Below are positions 1 to 11,100 of a stretch of 64,000 nt of DNA, piece by piece. The position numbers and the translations under genes are program-made. The number at the start of each line of letters is the position of its first letter. Position 1 is the stretch's first letter. Source of the stretch: Nannochloropsis salina CCMP1776. Taxonomy: Eukaryota; Sar; Eustigmatophyceae; Eustigmatales; Monodopsidaceae. The notes under the pieces are model-generated. The model saw only the letters and a program-made list of their open reading frames with translations. It ran no database searches and was not told the DNA's origin. Location: positions 35,738 through 99,737 of the forward strand of contig SDOX01000155.1 in the NCBI GenBank assembly GCA_004565275.1, given 5' to 3'.

Positions 1-3000
1 CTTCTTTTCCAGGCTGTGCTCGCTTGTCTTCGGACTTTCCAGGCCCACTACGCCTACGTAATGAACTGGGAGCATCCCCCCACCACCCTTCTTTTCCTCC
101 TTCTCTTTCTCTACCTCTGCCTCTGCACTGAGGCGGAGAAGGTAAGGAGTGTAAGCAGAAAAATTTCGATGTGCGGATTTCATTTTTCCTCGTTCAAATC
201 CATCCGCCTTCCTCTTATCCTTCCTTCCTGCAGGCGGGGGCTCTGCTCGTCTTCTCTGTTCTCACCTTCATGACCTATGCCCTCTATTGCCGAAGCTCTG
301 GACGGTATGTCTTCTTCCTCCTTTGCTGCTTTCCCAACTCGCTTTCACATTCCCCTCCCTCTCCGTAAATCCTTTGCTCGCCCATGTCCAATCCTGTCCT
401 CATTTCTCTTTCTCACAGGTACTCGCAACTTTGGATCGAGCACGACCCCGAGGATGATACCCTTGGGGAGGGCGACGCAGGTAGTGGCGCAATGGAACGG
501 TCTTCGGCCCCTATTTCGACCTCACTTTTGAGTAAAGCCAGACCATACCGTGCCGTTGCCAAGCTCAAGGTACGGGGCTGCCTTTACCTTGATTTCCAGA
601 CGTTTCTTCCATCGGATTTGCTCCATTCCATCCTCCCTGACCTGTTTTTTTTTTTCCCCTTTTTCAACTAGGTCTCTGTGGGCCGAATTCGTTTTGCTCG
701 TCCTGCTGATGGACGCGGTATGACCTACGTCACCATCGCTTACGCTCCTCACGGCGTCGATCCACAGGTACGGTCCTCCTTTTCTTTGCATCTTGCACGC
801 CCTTTTCGGTACCATTTGCTCACCAGCATTGCCATTGTTAATGCATTTTGTCAGTGTCACCCAGACCTAATGCAATATATTTCCCTTTTTTTATTCTATT
901 TGTCCTCTTTTGCATGCCGGGCATCTCCTTCCAACCTCCTTCCTCCTTCCGTTCCTTTGCCCTTTCTTCCCTTTCCTTTTCCTTGCACCTCACGATTATC
1001 CTTCCAGGACGCGGACAGCGATTTATTGATTGGCTGTTGTTCAGGGCTGCAAGGGGACGAAGGTTCCTATGGGATGCTCAAGGTAGGGGTCCTCCCTACT
1101 TTCTCTTCCTGAGCCATATTCCACGTCGCCATCCATAACACTCAGCCTTTCTCTAAAAGTTCACCGTAAGACTGGTCCTCTCCATGTATGCGAAGCCGAC
1201 ATGACCTGCTTGTCTTCTCCTCCTCTATTTACCTTGCCCTCCTTCCCTATGCCCCAGGCCCTTGATCTGGACTTTGCTTTACCCTTCACGGCCGCGTCCC
1301 AAATGGGGGCACGGGCAGAGCGCGCTTCTCTCTTCCGCAACATCTGTGTATGGGAGAGTCGAGAGGAGGCCGAGGCTAAAAAGAAGGAACGGAAGGAACG
1401 AGAGAACGACGACGGACAACCCTCCCTTTCTTCCCTTCCGAATCAGGAAGACGGACACTGGTCTCTCCTTTGGCCCATATTGCAGGTACTGGACGTGTCC
1501 GTTTCTCCACGCGCCGGTTCCCAGGAACCTTTCCCCATCGCCTCTCCTTAACTGCCTTTTTACTCGCTCTCTCTACCTCCCTTTCTTGCAGCCCATTGGC
1601 TTTCTCCCTGACCAGCCCCCGACGAAGAGGAAACTCCAGGCCCTTCCGTTCGCGGCTCTAAGAGGGTGTTTACGGTTACGGGCGTATCAGGTACGGGTGG
1701 AGGGAGGTGGTGTGGGAAGTAAAACGGGCGAGCAAAAGATCCTTGAAGGTGTACGATATTTTGATTTCTCCTCTACCGTTTACATTTTCTCCTCTTTCTC
1801 TCCTGAATTCTGTCTCGCACATGCTCACATGGTGCCTTTCCCTCCTACTTCCTTTCATCTCTCTTTCGTTCCCTTCTCCTCCTTTCTCCTGCCATTTTTA
1901 GGACTCTGGGCTCTCAACCTTGGAAGAGGAGTACCTGGGCCAAGCCTTTCTACCCCTCTCTGCTGTCGTCCAGCATGCCGTTCCCTCGTCTTTCCTTTCT
2001 TCCGTCCCAAAGGGACCGACGACGAACGTCAGAGAAATGGAGGGTTGGATCCCCATTGGGGTCTTTAACAGCCTGTCGTACGAAGGTGAGAACAAAGGCA
2101 AACCGCAGGAAAGAAAAGGACGGGCCATGGTAGAAAAAGTAGACGGGCGGGAGACGAAAAGCGGTACGGAGTGAGGCTATTTTCATGATTGGAGCGTCTC
2201 AAATTGCATCGGTCGTTCTATCCTACCACGCACCCAATCCTTTTCACAGCTTCCCTTCGGGAGGAGGCCGCGGGGGAAAAGAAAAGATTACCAATACCCA
2301 ACGAAGCGCCGTCTGTTCCAGCACAGTATGGCGTGGATGATTTGGGCGGTGGCAGCATCGGTACAGAGGAGGGAGGAAAGGAGGAGGGTTTGAGACGGTT
2401 GCCGTCTTACTACGTGCCCCCCCAGCCAACCTTTACTCCCGCCGCCGTGGCGGTCTATCTCCGAGTCTCGATGGAGTAAGTTGGTGCGCCAGAATGCCTT
2501 GGCTTTCAAACCACATTTCATCTTTTATCCTTCCGAAGGAGCTACCTTTGGGAGGACCCTGGAAGAAAATAGGTCTCGGTAGCCCCTTGCTTCTGGGGTT
2601 AAACAAATATATGTATATTTCCGCGCGTCTCACTCATTCATATGCTCTTTCTATTTGGAACATATGGTGATCAAAAAGGACTCCGCCCGTTGCGGCAGAA
2701 ATGCATCCCGCTTCTTCTTTGTCGTCGTCCTCCGCCCCCTCCTTGTCCTCCTCCTCTTCTCCCCTACGCCACCCACTACCTACCCCTGCCGAGATGGAGG
2801 AGTCGCGGACCATCGAAACAATGCTGGAGCAGGAAGATATGTGCGTATGGAAGCGTAGACGAAGAAGCGATAGGATTGTTGATTTGAAAAGCATGTAGCT
2901 AGGGCTAGATGATAACCCTCGTTTTTCTCATCCTTCCCTCCTCCCTTATCTATAGCACCACCCTGGCTCCTCCCTCCTCTTCTTCCACTGGGGGAGTCTT

Positions 3001-4677
3001 TTCTTCTGTATGGAACTTGCGCAGCACCGTCAAACACTTCCAAAACCTTCTCGATGGCTACCTCTCGTACGCGGAGTCGTGGAAGAACCTGCTTAACTGG
3101 ACTCATCCGCAAAAGGTATGGTTTGGAACCCTCACCCTCACCCTTATCCTAACGAATGAATGCTTCTTATATTAGTCGCTCTCTTTTTGTTCCTCTCACT
3201 CTTCTTCTGTCTCCCGTCTTGGATGGTATTACTTCTGAACGTGTCCCACCTTCTCAATTGCACGTGGATGCTAGGTGCTCAACGATGTCTTATTGTATTT
3301 TGTATTACTTCATGTAAAACTCACTTGCCTCTCTCCCTTTCCTGTCCTCTCCCCTCCCTGCTCCCTCTCTCTTGCCCTGTCCACATCAGACCCTCGCTAT
3401 CTACGCTGCTCTTTGGGCCCTCTGGCTAATCTGCCTCCTCCTCCCTACCCGCTACCTCATCCTGGTCGCCGGCTTGTACGAGTTCACTTTCCGTCTTTTC
3501 CCTGAACAGGTCTGTAGGCAGACGAGAGAGGGAAGAGGGAGCAAATGAGGGACGCAATACTTTGAAATCTCCGCCCAATCTTTTTTGGGATGGTAGTTGC
3601 ACGTTTTATGGACAGAACACTTGTTCCCAGCAGTCTATACTAACTTCCGATAATCTAATTCTCTTGCTATCTGTGTATGGGCATGGAATTAAGGAGGAGT
3701 ATCCAAATGTGATCCGAGCCGAAAATCTCTTGGCCTCCATCCCCAACGACGATGATTTGCGCCGGGTGTACTACCAGGAAAATCAGAACTTCCTGCGCAA
3801 GAAAAGAGAACGAGTTCAGGTAGGAAAGGAGGATGGAAGAGGAGCGACGCGAAATCGGAAAAATGCTGAATAGGGTAATTTGAACGTAAATGTAGAAGGT
3901 GATTTTATGCCCGAAGTAGAAAAATGGATTCTATCTTTATCGCACAGGGTTCTTTCGTCTTTTTATGGTCTTTCCATCACTCGTTCAACACTCACATTCA
4001 CAGAATCAAAAGGCACGCCGCGCGCACCTCTCCGGAGTTTGGGGCTTTTTGTGGGAGGGCAACGTGCAGACAAGGGCCGCTGGTTCAAATCAGCCATGGC
4101 GGCAAGCTTATGCAGCAGTCCAGGTATGAGTCGTCGACAAGAAGAGTAGGAAGGGGGGGGAAAAAGCGAGGAAGGATTGGAGAAAATCGAGAGCTCGTGC
4201 TGCATCCTTGATGAATCTTCAATGTCAAGCACTTCAAGCAAACTTACGGACGTGCTGGCTTTTTTCCAACCTTTTCCTTGCAGGGCAATCGCATATTGTG
4301 GTGGAAAACAGAAAAAGACTTGGACAGGGGGGGAATTCGCGTTCCTGAAGGTCAAATCATTCTCCGAGGGCATGCGGGTAAGAAAGTATGCAGTGATGGA
4401 ATCGGCGTGAACTATGGAGAAAGTCATTTGCTAGACCTGAATCTATTCTCTTTTCTGCGTCTATTCTCCTGTAATGTTGTTGTCAGGTCTCACTTCACCT
4501 TCGCCATTGGAAGTGCGGGAGTTAGGGCCGGCCCGGGCTTCGCTTCTCGTTTGCATGTTCGGGCGAAATTTGGCTGCCAAGATGCAAGAACGTCGGTCTT
4601 TTGTTTGCGCATCGATGGAGGATTGTGCCAATTTAAGTGCGGCTCTGGAGAAGGCGCTTGAGTTCAAGCAAAGCTAA
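1..4677 (+). CDS. MCTP-like C2 / reticulon-type membrane protein with C-terminal PH domain (5' end outside window)
   Basis: Partial gene. The window opens on an intron end (AG at 11-12), so the N-terminus lies to the left. Exons: 13-141, 234-304, 419-569, 672-767, 1008-1082, 1258-1485, 1592-1690, 1902-2085, 2250-2475, 2700-2840, 2956-3115, 3390-3509, 3694-3819, 4004-4123, 4284-4377, 4487-4677. All phases agree, giving about 736 visible residues. In order: a hydrophobic hairpin opened by NWEHPPTTLLF (residues ~18-70); a C2-like domain (~110-330, with EEYLGQAFLPLS and EGWIPIG typical of the last C2 strands); a Ser-rich linker; a second hairpin (LLNWTHPQK then TLAIYAALWALWLICLLLP) matching the end of the plant-type MCTP C-terminal domain (PF08372); and a PH domain (~605-736; GVWGFLWEGN and RILWWK). 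Proteins of this family tether ER to plasma membrane and bind lipid through C2 domains. Oddity: in plants the two hairpins lie close together, while here a C2 domain separates them. The family call is fairly secure; the localisation is inferred. Confidence 0.8.
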
Positions 4678-5184
4678 ACAAGGGCTGTGAGAGAAGATTG
4701 GGTAATTTGTATACCTCTCGCGAATAAGTAAAAACCAACATTCAATAGGAACAGAAAAGTAAGCATATAGAAAAATGTGAGATCGTAGAGTAATTTGCAT
4801 GCATTTAAGTGTAATACAATCAATTGTTGCGCCAATCATTGAGTGGAAGCCATCTTTTCATTAATTTTATCACTTGCTTTCAACAGTAATTCAATATAGA
4901 AGACGTTTAGGTCTGACGCATCACTCTGGAATGTGCTGTATCGGATGTGGTTATATTTGTGATCTATCTAATCGCCTCGATATACTTTTCAATGTAATTT
5001 CGCCACTTTTTGAACACATACTTCGAAGAGTTACCTCCGAAGCTGTACTTGGTCTGTAGAGTTTTTTTGGAAAAGCCTTCAAAACAACAGTTGATATTCT
5101 TCGAAATTTTTGTACTGCAACTCTTTCGAAACACAAATTCTTTTTCTCAACCAAAATTTCTCTCCGCTACTGAAAGAGTCATTC
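4678..5184. other. Intergenic, convergent 3' ends
   Basis: AT-rich spacer between the convergent MCTP-like and CBM49-like genes. It should hold both 3' untranslated regions. No other gene or repeat was recognised. Confidence 0.6.
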
Positions 5185-6105
5185 TCAGTGCCCACCTGCA
5201 GAGTAATCTGGACGACGCGGTGTCTCTCCTGTGCTTGGTATACCGGCTGCCGGTTCGTCGGGTAACCCCCCGGATTCCACACCCTGCCCTAGACCGCTTT
5301 CGTCTGTTACGTTCGCGTTAACAATCTGCTGCTCCTCCTCGACGATACCACCATCGCAAAATCGTGCTCCACTCACTTTCGCCATGCCGGTCTGTGATAA
5401 GGAAGTAGCATCTGAACTAACCAGGACAAAACCGACGTCTACGGCTTCCTTGGATCGGAGTTCCTGGATATAAAAAGGACTCAACTTGGCAGTCATTTCG
5501 TTTGCAGAATTTGTAGAAGGAAATTTCTCATTTGTAGTACTCACAGAAGAAAATGTCAATTCTTCTGCCTTCTGAGGAATCATCCCGGGCATACCTCCAT
5601 CGTATTGGTCGTCACGATTGTTACTGTGGCTGAGACCATTCTCGCTGTCATTCTTGACGTTACTGCTCTTATTCTTTTCGTCAAATGAGAGGCCAAAAGA
5701 TGAGTTCACTCGCACGCGGGTCATGTCCATTCCAGGTGTCAGCGGAATTGATAGCTTCACGTCACAGATTTCGTAGGCCCCCGTATTGGTGATCCAGTAC
5801 TCAGAAGCGTAATAATTGAGGCCCTGAGGGTCCTGCCAGGCCGAGGAGTTGATCTGAGTGATCTTTACCATGCTCTTTGCAGGTTGGCGAGGCTTCGAGA
5901 AGCCTTGAGACGGTAAAGGACCCTTAGGATACGCAAGCATTTCAGATCTTCCACCACCTGAGCCAGTATCCAACGTTACAGCCGTCGGGGAAGAAGATGC
6001 ACCGAAAAAAGGGGACATGCTGCGTAAGTTCTGAGCATGGATAGGGAGGAGAAGCATACCGCCCGCAAGGACACTGCAAAGAGCCATGGAGACGATTCGC
6101 GTCAT
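5185..6105 (-). CDS. Secreted protein with CBM49-like domain (paralogue A)
   Basis: Single-exon gene of 306 residues. The N-terminus MTRIVSMALCSVLAGGMLLL then PIHAQ is a classical signal peptide, probably cleaved after HA. Residues ~78-135 read like a CBM49 cellulose-binding fold: INSSAWQDPQG, a Tyr-rich strand, YWITNTGAYEICDVKLSIPL. The Cys of EICDVKL and a later Cys (ARFCDGG) are shared with the divergently transcribed neighbour at 6766 (EICNVTL, AEYCDDT), so the two are paralogues and probably form the same disulphide. The C-terminus is polar, Gly/Pro-rich and looks disordered. Likely role: binding wall polysaccharide. There is no catalytic domain. The CBM49 assignment rests on pattern resemblance only. 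The ATG at 6105 is the first in frame and places the signal peptide correctly. Confidence 0.7.
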   Translation of the reverse strand: MTRIVSMALCSVLAGGMLLLPIHAQNLRSMSPFFGASSSPTAVTLDTGSGGGRSEMLAYPKGPLPSQGFSKPRQPAKSMVKITQINSSAWQDPQGLNYYASEYWITNTGAYEICDVKLSIPLTPGMDMTRVRVNSSFGLSFDEKNKSSNVKNDSENGLSHSNNRDDQYDGGMPGMIPQKAEELTFSSVSTTNEKFPSTNSANEMTAKLSPFYIQELRSKEAVDVGFVLVSSDATSLSQTGMAKVSGARFCDGGIVEEEQQIVNANVTDESGLGQGVESGGLPDEPAAGIPSTGETPRRPDYSAGGH

Positions 6106-6765
6106 TTTCAGGAAGCTTGATAAATCTCACTCTGTGGAAAATTGATTATTTTGAGAGACGTGGAATTTATTTGAAATAATCAGGTGCAACATGCATTAAA
6201 ATATAAGCATAATAATATGATTGATCTATAAGGAAAGTGTCGAAACAGTTATTAGGCGACATGTGATTTTTCCGAGATAAGGAACGTGATTGCTAGTGAA
6301 GGATGCCGTGTAGGCATAGCGTTTCCTCCTCAGGGAAGCAAACGATTGGCTTACGTCGTCCTGTTCTGCGTTATTGAGTAGCTATTCATTTTTGTATTCT
6401 CCTAAAATGGTCGTAAGTGGCCTGTGCTATAACTAGCTTTCCTATATCTGAAGCGCCAGATTGACTCATCTATTGATAAGTCCGACGAGAAAGTGATGGA
6501 TTTGATAGGTAACGGATTTTCAAAAAGTAAGGAGATAGATTTCTGCGCATGATAAAAGTTTCAAGTAAAATTCCTGACACATATCAAGAACATTCCTGAA
6601 GTAATTCTTGCATATACAGGAACGTGATTTCCAAGTTAATTTTATTTGGAATACATCTCGTGCTTTCAATACAAAAAGTATGCTTCTTTAAGTTTTAAGT
6701 ACTTTTGAAACTCGGCCCTTTTCCCACGTAAATGTACAGCTTTAAACTTCCAAACGCACCAAACT
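6106..6765. promoter_or_regulatory. Shared divergent promoter region of the CBM49-like pair
   Basis: 660 bases of AT-rich sequence between two divergently transcribed paralogues, so both promoters must lie here. I could not identify specific elements. The arrangement suggests, but does not prove, co-regulation. Confidence 0.45.
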
Positions 6766-7554
6766 ATGTTTCGGTTGTTCTATGTCGCTTCTATTACATT
6801 GTGCCTGGCCACTCGGGGGCTCGCCCAGCTGCAGCAAGAGCAGAACCCCCGACAGCAAAATGTGACGACTACACTGGGACCGTCGAATCAACAGCAGGAG
6901 CAGCAGGGAGAGCAAAACACCACGACTGGCGTGCCGACTCAGCAGGAAGAGGAAGAACGCCCTTCTGCTATGTCGCAGCTTGAGGTTTTGCTCTTGGGAA
7001 ATCATTCGTGGTTTGACTCAAACCAAACCTACCACTATTTCCAGAACGATTATCAGATCGTTAACCATTCTCCGCACGAGATCTGTAACGTTACTCTCTC
7101 GGCTCCGCTTGAAAAAGCAGAGGAGTTCCAAGTGGCAAGCTCTTATAATGTGAAGGTTACCAACTCTACACAAAAGCGAGGCATCGATTTAATGGCCCCA
7201 ATGGGAGACACACATTCCATTCCTGCGAACGGTATTCTCAACATCGGCTATGTGTTGAAGCAAATTGTTGAAGGCGGCCAAGGAGCAATGAGCAACATGA
7301 CTCCTATGTCGGGCAATAGCACATCGGCCACTCCCACGATTGAGCATGCGGAATACTGTGACGATACGCGTCAGGAGCAGCAGCAGCAGCATCAGCAGCA
7401 CCAACATACGGGCCGAACGAACACAACGACTCGCAGCTCTGAACATCCTACGAGCGGTGTAACCGGTGGCATGCAGCAAAATTCTTCCACAAGTGGTGGC
7501 AATGTGCATACAAGCCAGAATAATCGAAAAAAGTTTGTTCTTCGCCATGTGTAG
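6766..7554 (+). CDS. Secreted Gln-rich, heavily N-glycosylated protein with CBM49-like domain (paralogue B)
   Basis: Single-exon gene of 262 residues. Signal peptide MFRLFYVASITLCLATRGLA, then a Gln/Glu/Thr-rich stretch, then the domain shared with the divergent neighbour (residues ~70-165): NHSWFDSNQ, DYQIVNHSPHEICNVTLSAPL, and IPANGILNIGYVL. The C-terminal third is Gln/His- and Ser/Thr-rich with a QQQQHQQHQH run. At least eight N-X-S/T sequons are visible (for example NVT, NTT, NHS, NQT, NST), which fits passage through the ER. Likely a wall or extracellular-matrix binding protein; no enzymatic motif is seen. The two paralogues share core residues and two cysteines but differ completely in their low-complexity tails. 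Confidence 0.7.
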   Translation: MFRLFYVASITLCLATRGLAQLQQEQNPRQQNVTTTLGPSNQQQEQQGEQNTTTGVPTQQEEEERPSAMSQLEVLLLGNHSWFDSNQTYHYFQNDYQIVNHSPHEICNVTLSAPLEKAEEFQVASSYNVKVTNSTQKRGIDLMAPMGDTHSIPANGILNIGYVLKQIVEGGQGAMSNMTPMSGNSTSATPTIEHAEYCDDTRQEQQQQHQQHQHTGRTNTTTRSSEHPTSGVTGGMQQNSSTSGGNVHTSQNNRKKFVLRHV

Positions 7555-8182
7555 AAAGTATTCAATACTAGCGCACCTTGTTAGATAGACGAGTCGAGGC
7601 ATGGAGACAAGCGCGCATAACAAAGGCTACATCGTTATTTTACACGAATCGGAAAGACCTAATAAGTGAAATTCATCGCGTAGAGATAAGCTTGACGATT
7701 CACTTATCATCTAGCTGATTATCTTCTGCCTGATGTTTGTACCAAAGACAAAGGCGCCTTATGCCTCCGACAAGAATTAAGTGGTTTCCGTCTGCTTAGG
7801 AAGTCCTTGAGCGCGAGGGGAGAAAATCTGACCATGGGAAAATGAAATCATTTGGCTTGCTCTGATAGATAAAAATCATACCGGGGGGAAACGATGGATA
7901 AATGTGCTAGTCGCCTCGATGTTCTTTTGTCTTTTGAGCGTTTCTGTTCCCACAGAAAACTCTGAAGATTTCCATTCGCATCCTAAATACACAAGAGAGA
8001 GGTCCCCTTTCGGCCTCTCCCACGTTCCGCCAAGCTCCCCTTCTTCGACAAGAGCATCGACCTGATTCGGCAACGTTCCAGGCACTACCACGCTCCCCAA
8101 AACAAAGAACCAGTTATCGCGAGTCTACACCATTCTCAAGCCGAAGGCAAATTGTACGTCGGATTCATTCGATGCCTCCTAC
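7555..8182. other. Intergenic, convergent 3' ends
   Basis: Spacer between convergent genes. A 74-codon minus-strand reading frame at 7876-8100 could be an alternative last exon of the gene at 8183-12271, but no well-supported donor links it. Nothing else recognised. Confidence 0.45.
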
Positions 8183-11100
8183 TTAAATACGCCGCCGCAA
8201 GGCGGGCCTGCTCAAATCTTCTTCCCTCATCCCCTCCCCTAGCATAGAGTCTTCCTCTTCCTCCATTTTATCAAACACCAGCACCAACGGCGGCATCACC
8301 TCTGCTGGGGCAGGCCCGGTCTTGGTGGCAAGCTCCAGGTACTTCCTCTCCACCACGAAGAGGAACTCAGTCTCGTTGATCATGGAGGGGGTGACGGTGC
8401 GACAATACAACGGTCCGCCTAGCCCCAGCTGTCCGGACGCACAGTCCCTTGAAAAGGAGTAAGCCCACACGTCGTCGGAGTATTCAAGCTGACAGAGTAA
8501 AAGGCAGAAGTAGAGAAGCGGAAACAGAGGTTACGGAGGATGAGTGAAGGGATTGAATCATCCAAGTGTTACTGATCAGTGAGTGCGCCGCATGCGTTCC
8601 CCAGAGCCGCCATTTCACGGGGTATCCTGCGCCAATATGCACAAAATCGTACCGATTGTACTCTAACTCCTTCTTCGCTCCCTAAAACCTCTCATGCCTT
8701 GACTATGAAACAAGACTCAAGAAACCACGCATGTATGCAGACTTGAAACGCAACCCCGTGCTTCAAGGATGTGATCAATCCCATCGCTTCTTGCTTACCT
8801 CAGGGGCAAACATGGACGCAGAACCTTGTAATTCTGTGGCTGTCAAGTTCACGCTATGCGCCGGATCTATCGTACGAGAATTCACGGCCAAAGAAATGAA
8901 AATTATGCATTTGAGGTAAAACTCTACTTGAGGGGAAAGCATAAATACACCCATCCAGAAATGCCGGGGAGGGGATAAAGGATAAACTTGATGCGATCAA
9001 GAGGTGTATACTCAGAGTGTCTCTCAGACGATTGCAGTCTCGTCCCCCGTAACTTCTTATTCTTATGACCCTTACAAGCCTTCATACCTTCAAAATGTGC
9101 CACAGCCGTGAGCATTAAATTGGAATAAATGGATTTTTGAAGACGCGGTTGGTTGACTCCCATCACCACAAAGGTTCGATTCGTTGGGAAAGTGAGCGCG
9201 GACAGGTCCGTGGTGTCGGGAAGCCCAGTGTAGAGGGCATCGGCTGAGAACCAATCGCAACTAGGATGTAACGGTCGGTAGATTTGGCGTTGGGTGCGAT
9301 GAAGGTGAGCATTACTCACACGCGATGCGCATATGAAGCGTTCCAGGAGTAGCAATTTCGAAGCGCTTAACATGTGGAGCGCCGTCCGCGTGCCCACACG
9401 CATGCCCTCCCCTTTCTGTCCCACCCTCGCCCGCCCCTATCCCGGAGAAATCGCAGACGTATAAGCACTGCCTGCTTTCCTCCCTCTTTCCTCCCCTCCC
9501 TCCCTCGACCCCTTCCTTCTTCCCGCCCTCACCTTGGCCAGCCTGGGAAATGCCAGGCGGGGACGGGCTTGAAAATGGGCGCGTACTGCGGGTCAGTCAA
9601 GCACCGCTCTATGTCAGGGACGATGTGGTCCATGGGAAAGCGGTAGGAAAGCTTGCTTCCTTTGCTCGCGTAGGCGACAATGATCTCTTCCTCCAATTTG
9701 TCGAGGGAGGGATGGAGGTAGGCCTCGTCCTGCCCCGTGCCTGTGAGCGAGGGAAAGCATGCGAAAAAGCCAGGAAGGTGTGAACGAAAATTGAAGATTT
9801 GCCAGGAACAGAGACTTGATGAAATCGAAGCTTGCTGCCGTCCCCATCCCCCCCTCAGAGGCATCCTCCCCTTCTTCCTCCCTTGCTTACCCCGCGGGCG
9901 GGCTTCGGGCCGGGGGATGGGTTTTGCGCCTCGCTTTTCGTACTCAGGACGTGCCCTCAGAAAATACACTGGCCAGGTCTGGTCGAAATAGGCCTGAAAA
10001 ACAAGGAAAAGATGGAGGGAAAGGAGCAGGGAGGGAGGGAGGGGAGGAGGGAGGGACCAGAAAAGAGTTAGCAAGATGAAAAGAACCAGCCAATCAAAAT
10101 TCAGAACCAGGGCCGAATAAAGTGGGGTAGAAGAAAGGGAGGGGATAATGAGAATAAAGTACCTCCGCGGCTTCTGGGTCTTCGAATTGGGATACCCGGA
10201 ACTGCCAGGCAAAGGCGTCGCTCTTGTCCTGGACCCAAAAGGCAGTTTCTTGCCGCTCCCTGCGCCGGGAGACAGAAAGGAAGAGTTGGAGCTCAGATGC
10301 AGTGGAAATCGAAGTTTCGAGAAGAGAAGGGAAGAGAACGGGCGGGAAAAGAAAGACAAGGGAACTGGGAGAGAGGGAGGACGGAGGGGGAATATCGCCG
10401 ACGGTCCATGCACTGAACAGATGGTACCCTCACAGAGGTTGAGGAGGGAACGATCGCCAGAGGGTCATGATTCTATAAAAAATTGGGGGGAGAAGATGCG
10501 GCATCCTCCCCCAGTATACAAACACAGAAGTAGCGTGAATAATATGAATAGTAGCGTGAATCGATGGCAAGGGGAGAGGCTTACCGAAAGCGAGCAAGCT
10601 CCGCGGGGATGACGTCAAGATTGCTGGAGCTGCGAGGAAAGCCCGCCTTGGCAAAGGCTCGCTGTGAGGAGAAGGGTGGCGGTGGCCTGAGGCGGACGAC
10701 CTCGAAAAGGAAGGAGAGAGGGCGGGCGGGCGGGAAGGACAGAAGGGACAGTCGGGAGGTAATCACTCACCTTGACGTGACGCGCTGTTTCTCGGTCGCC
10801 CGTTGAGAAAACCATGGTCGTCTTCTCGAAAGGATCTTCCGGTCCCCCTGTCCAAGTGCCCACGGCATGTTTCAAATATCAGCTTCCATCTCCCATACTG
10901 AAAAGCCTTCCCCCCCCTCCCCTCAACCCCTCCACCTACCTGTGCTATTCAGGGTCATGTGGTTCGCGGGATCCCCTAGTTCCGCGGCGGGAAACCAAAC
11001 CGAGGGCGAGAAGCGGAATGCGACATAGGAGCGAATCTTCGAAAGGAGGGTTTGAGGGGGGGGGAGAATTGAGATGGCTGGAGGGGCTTGGTGCCCGGAA

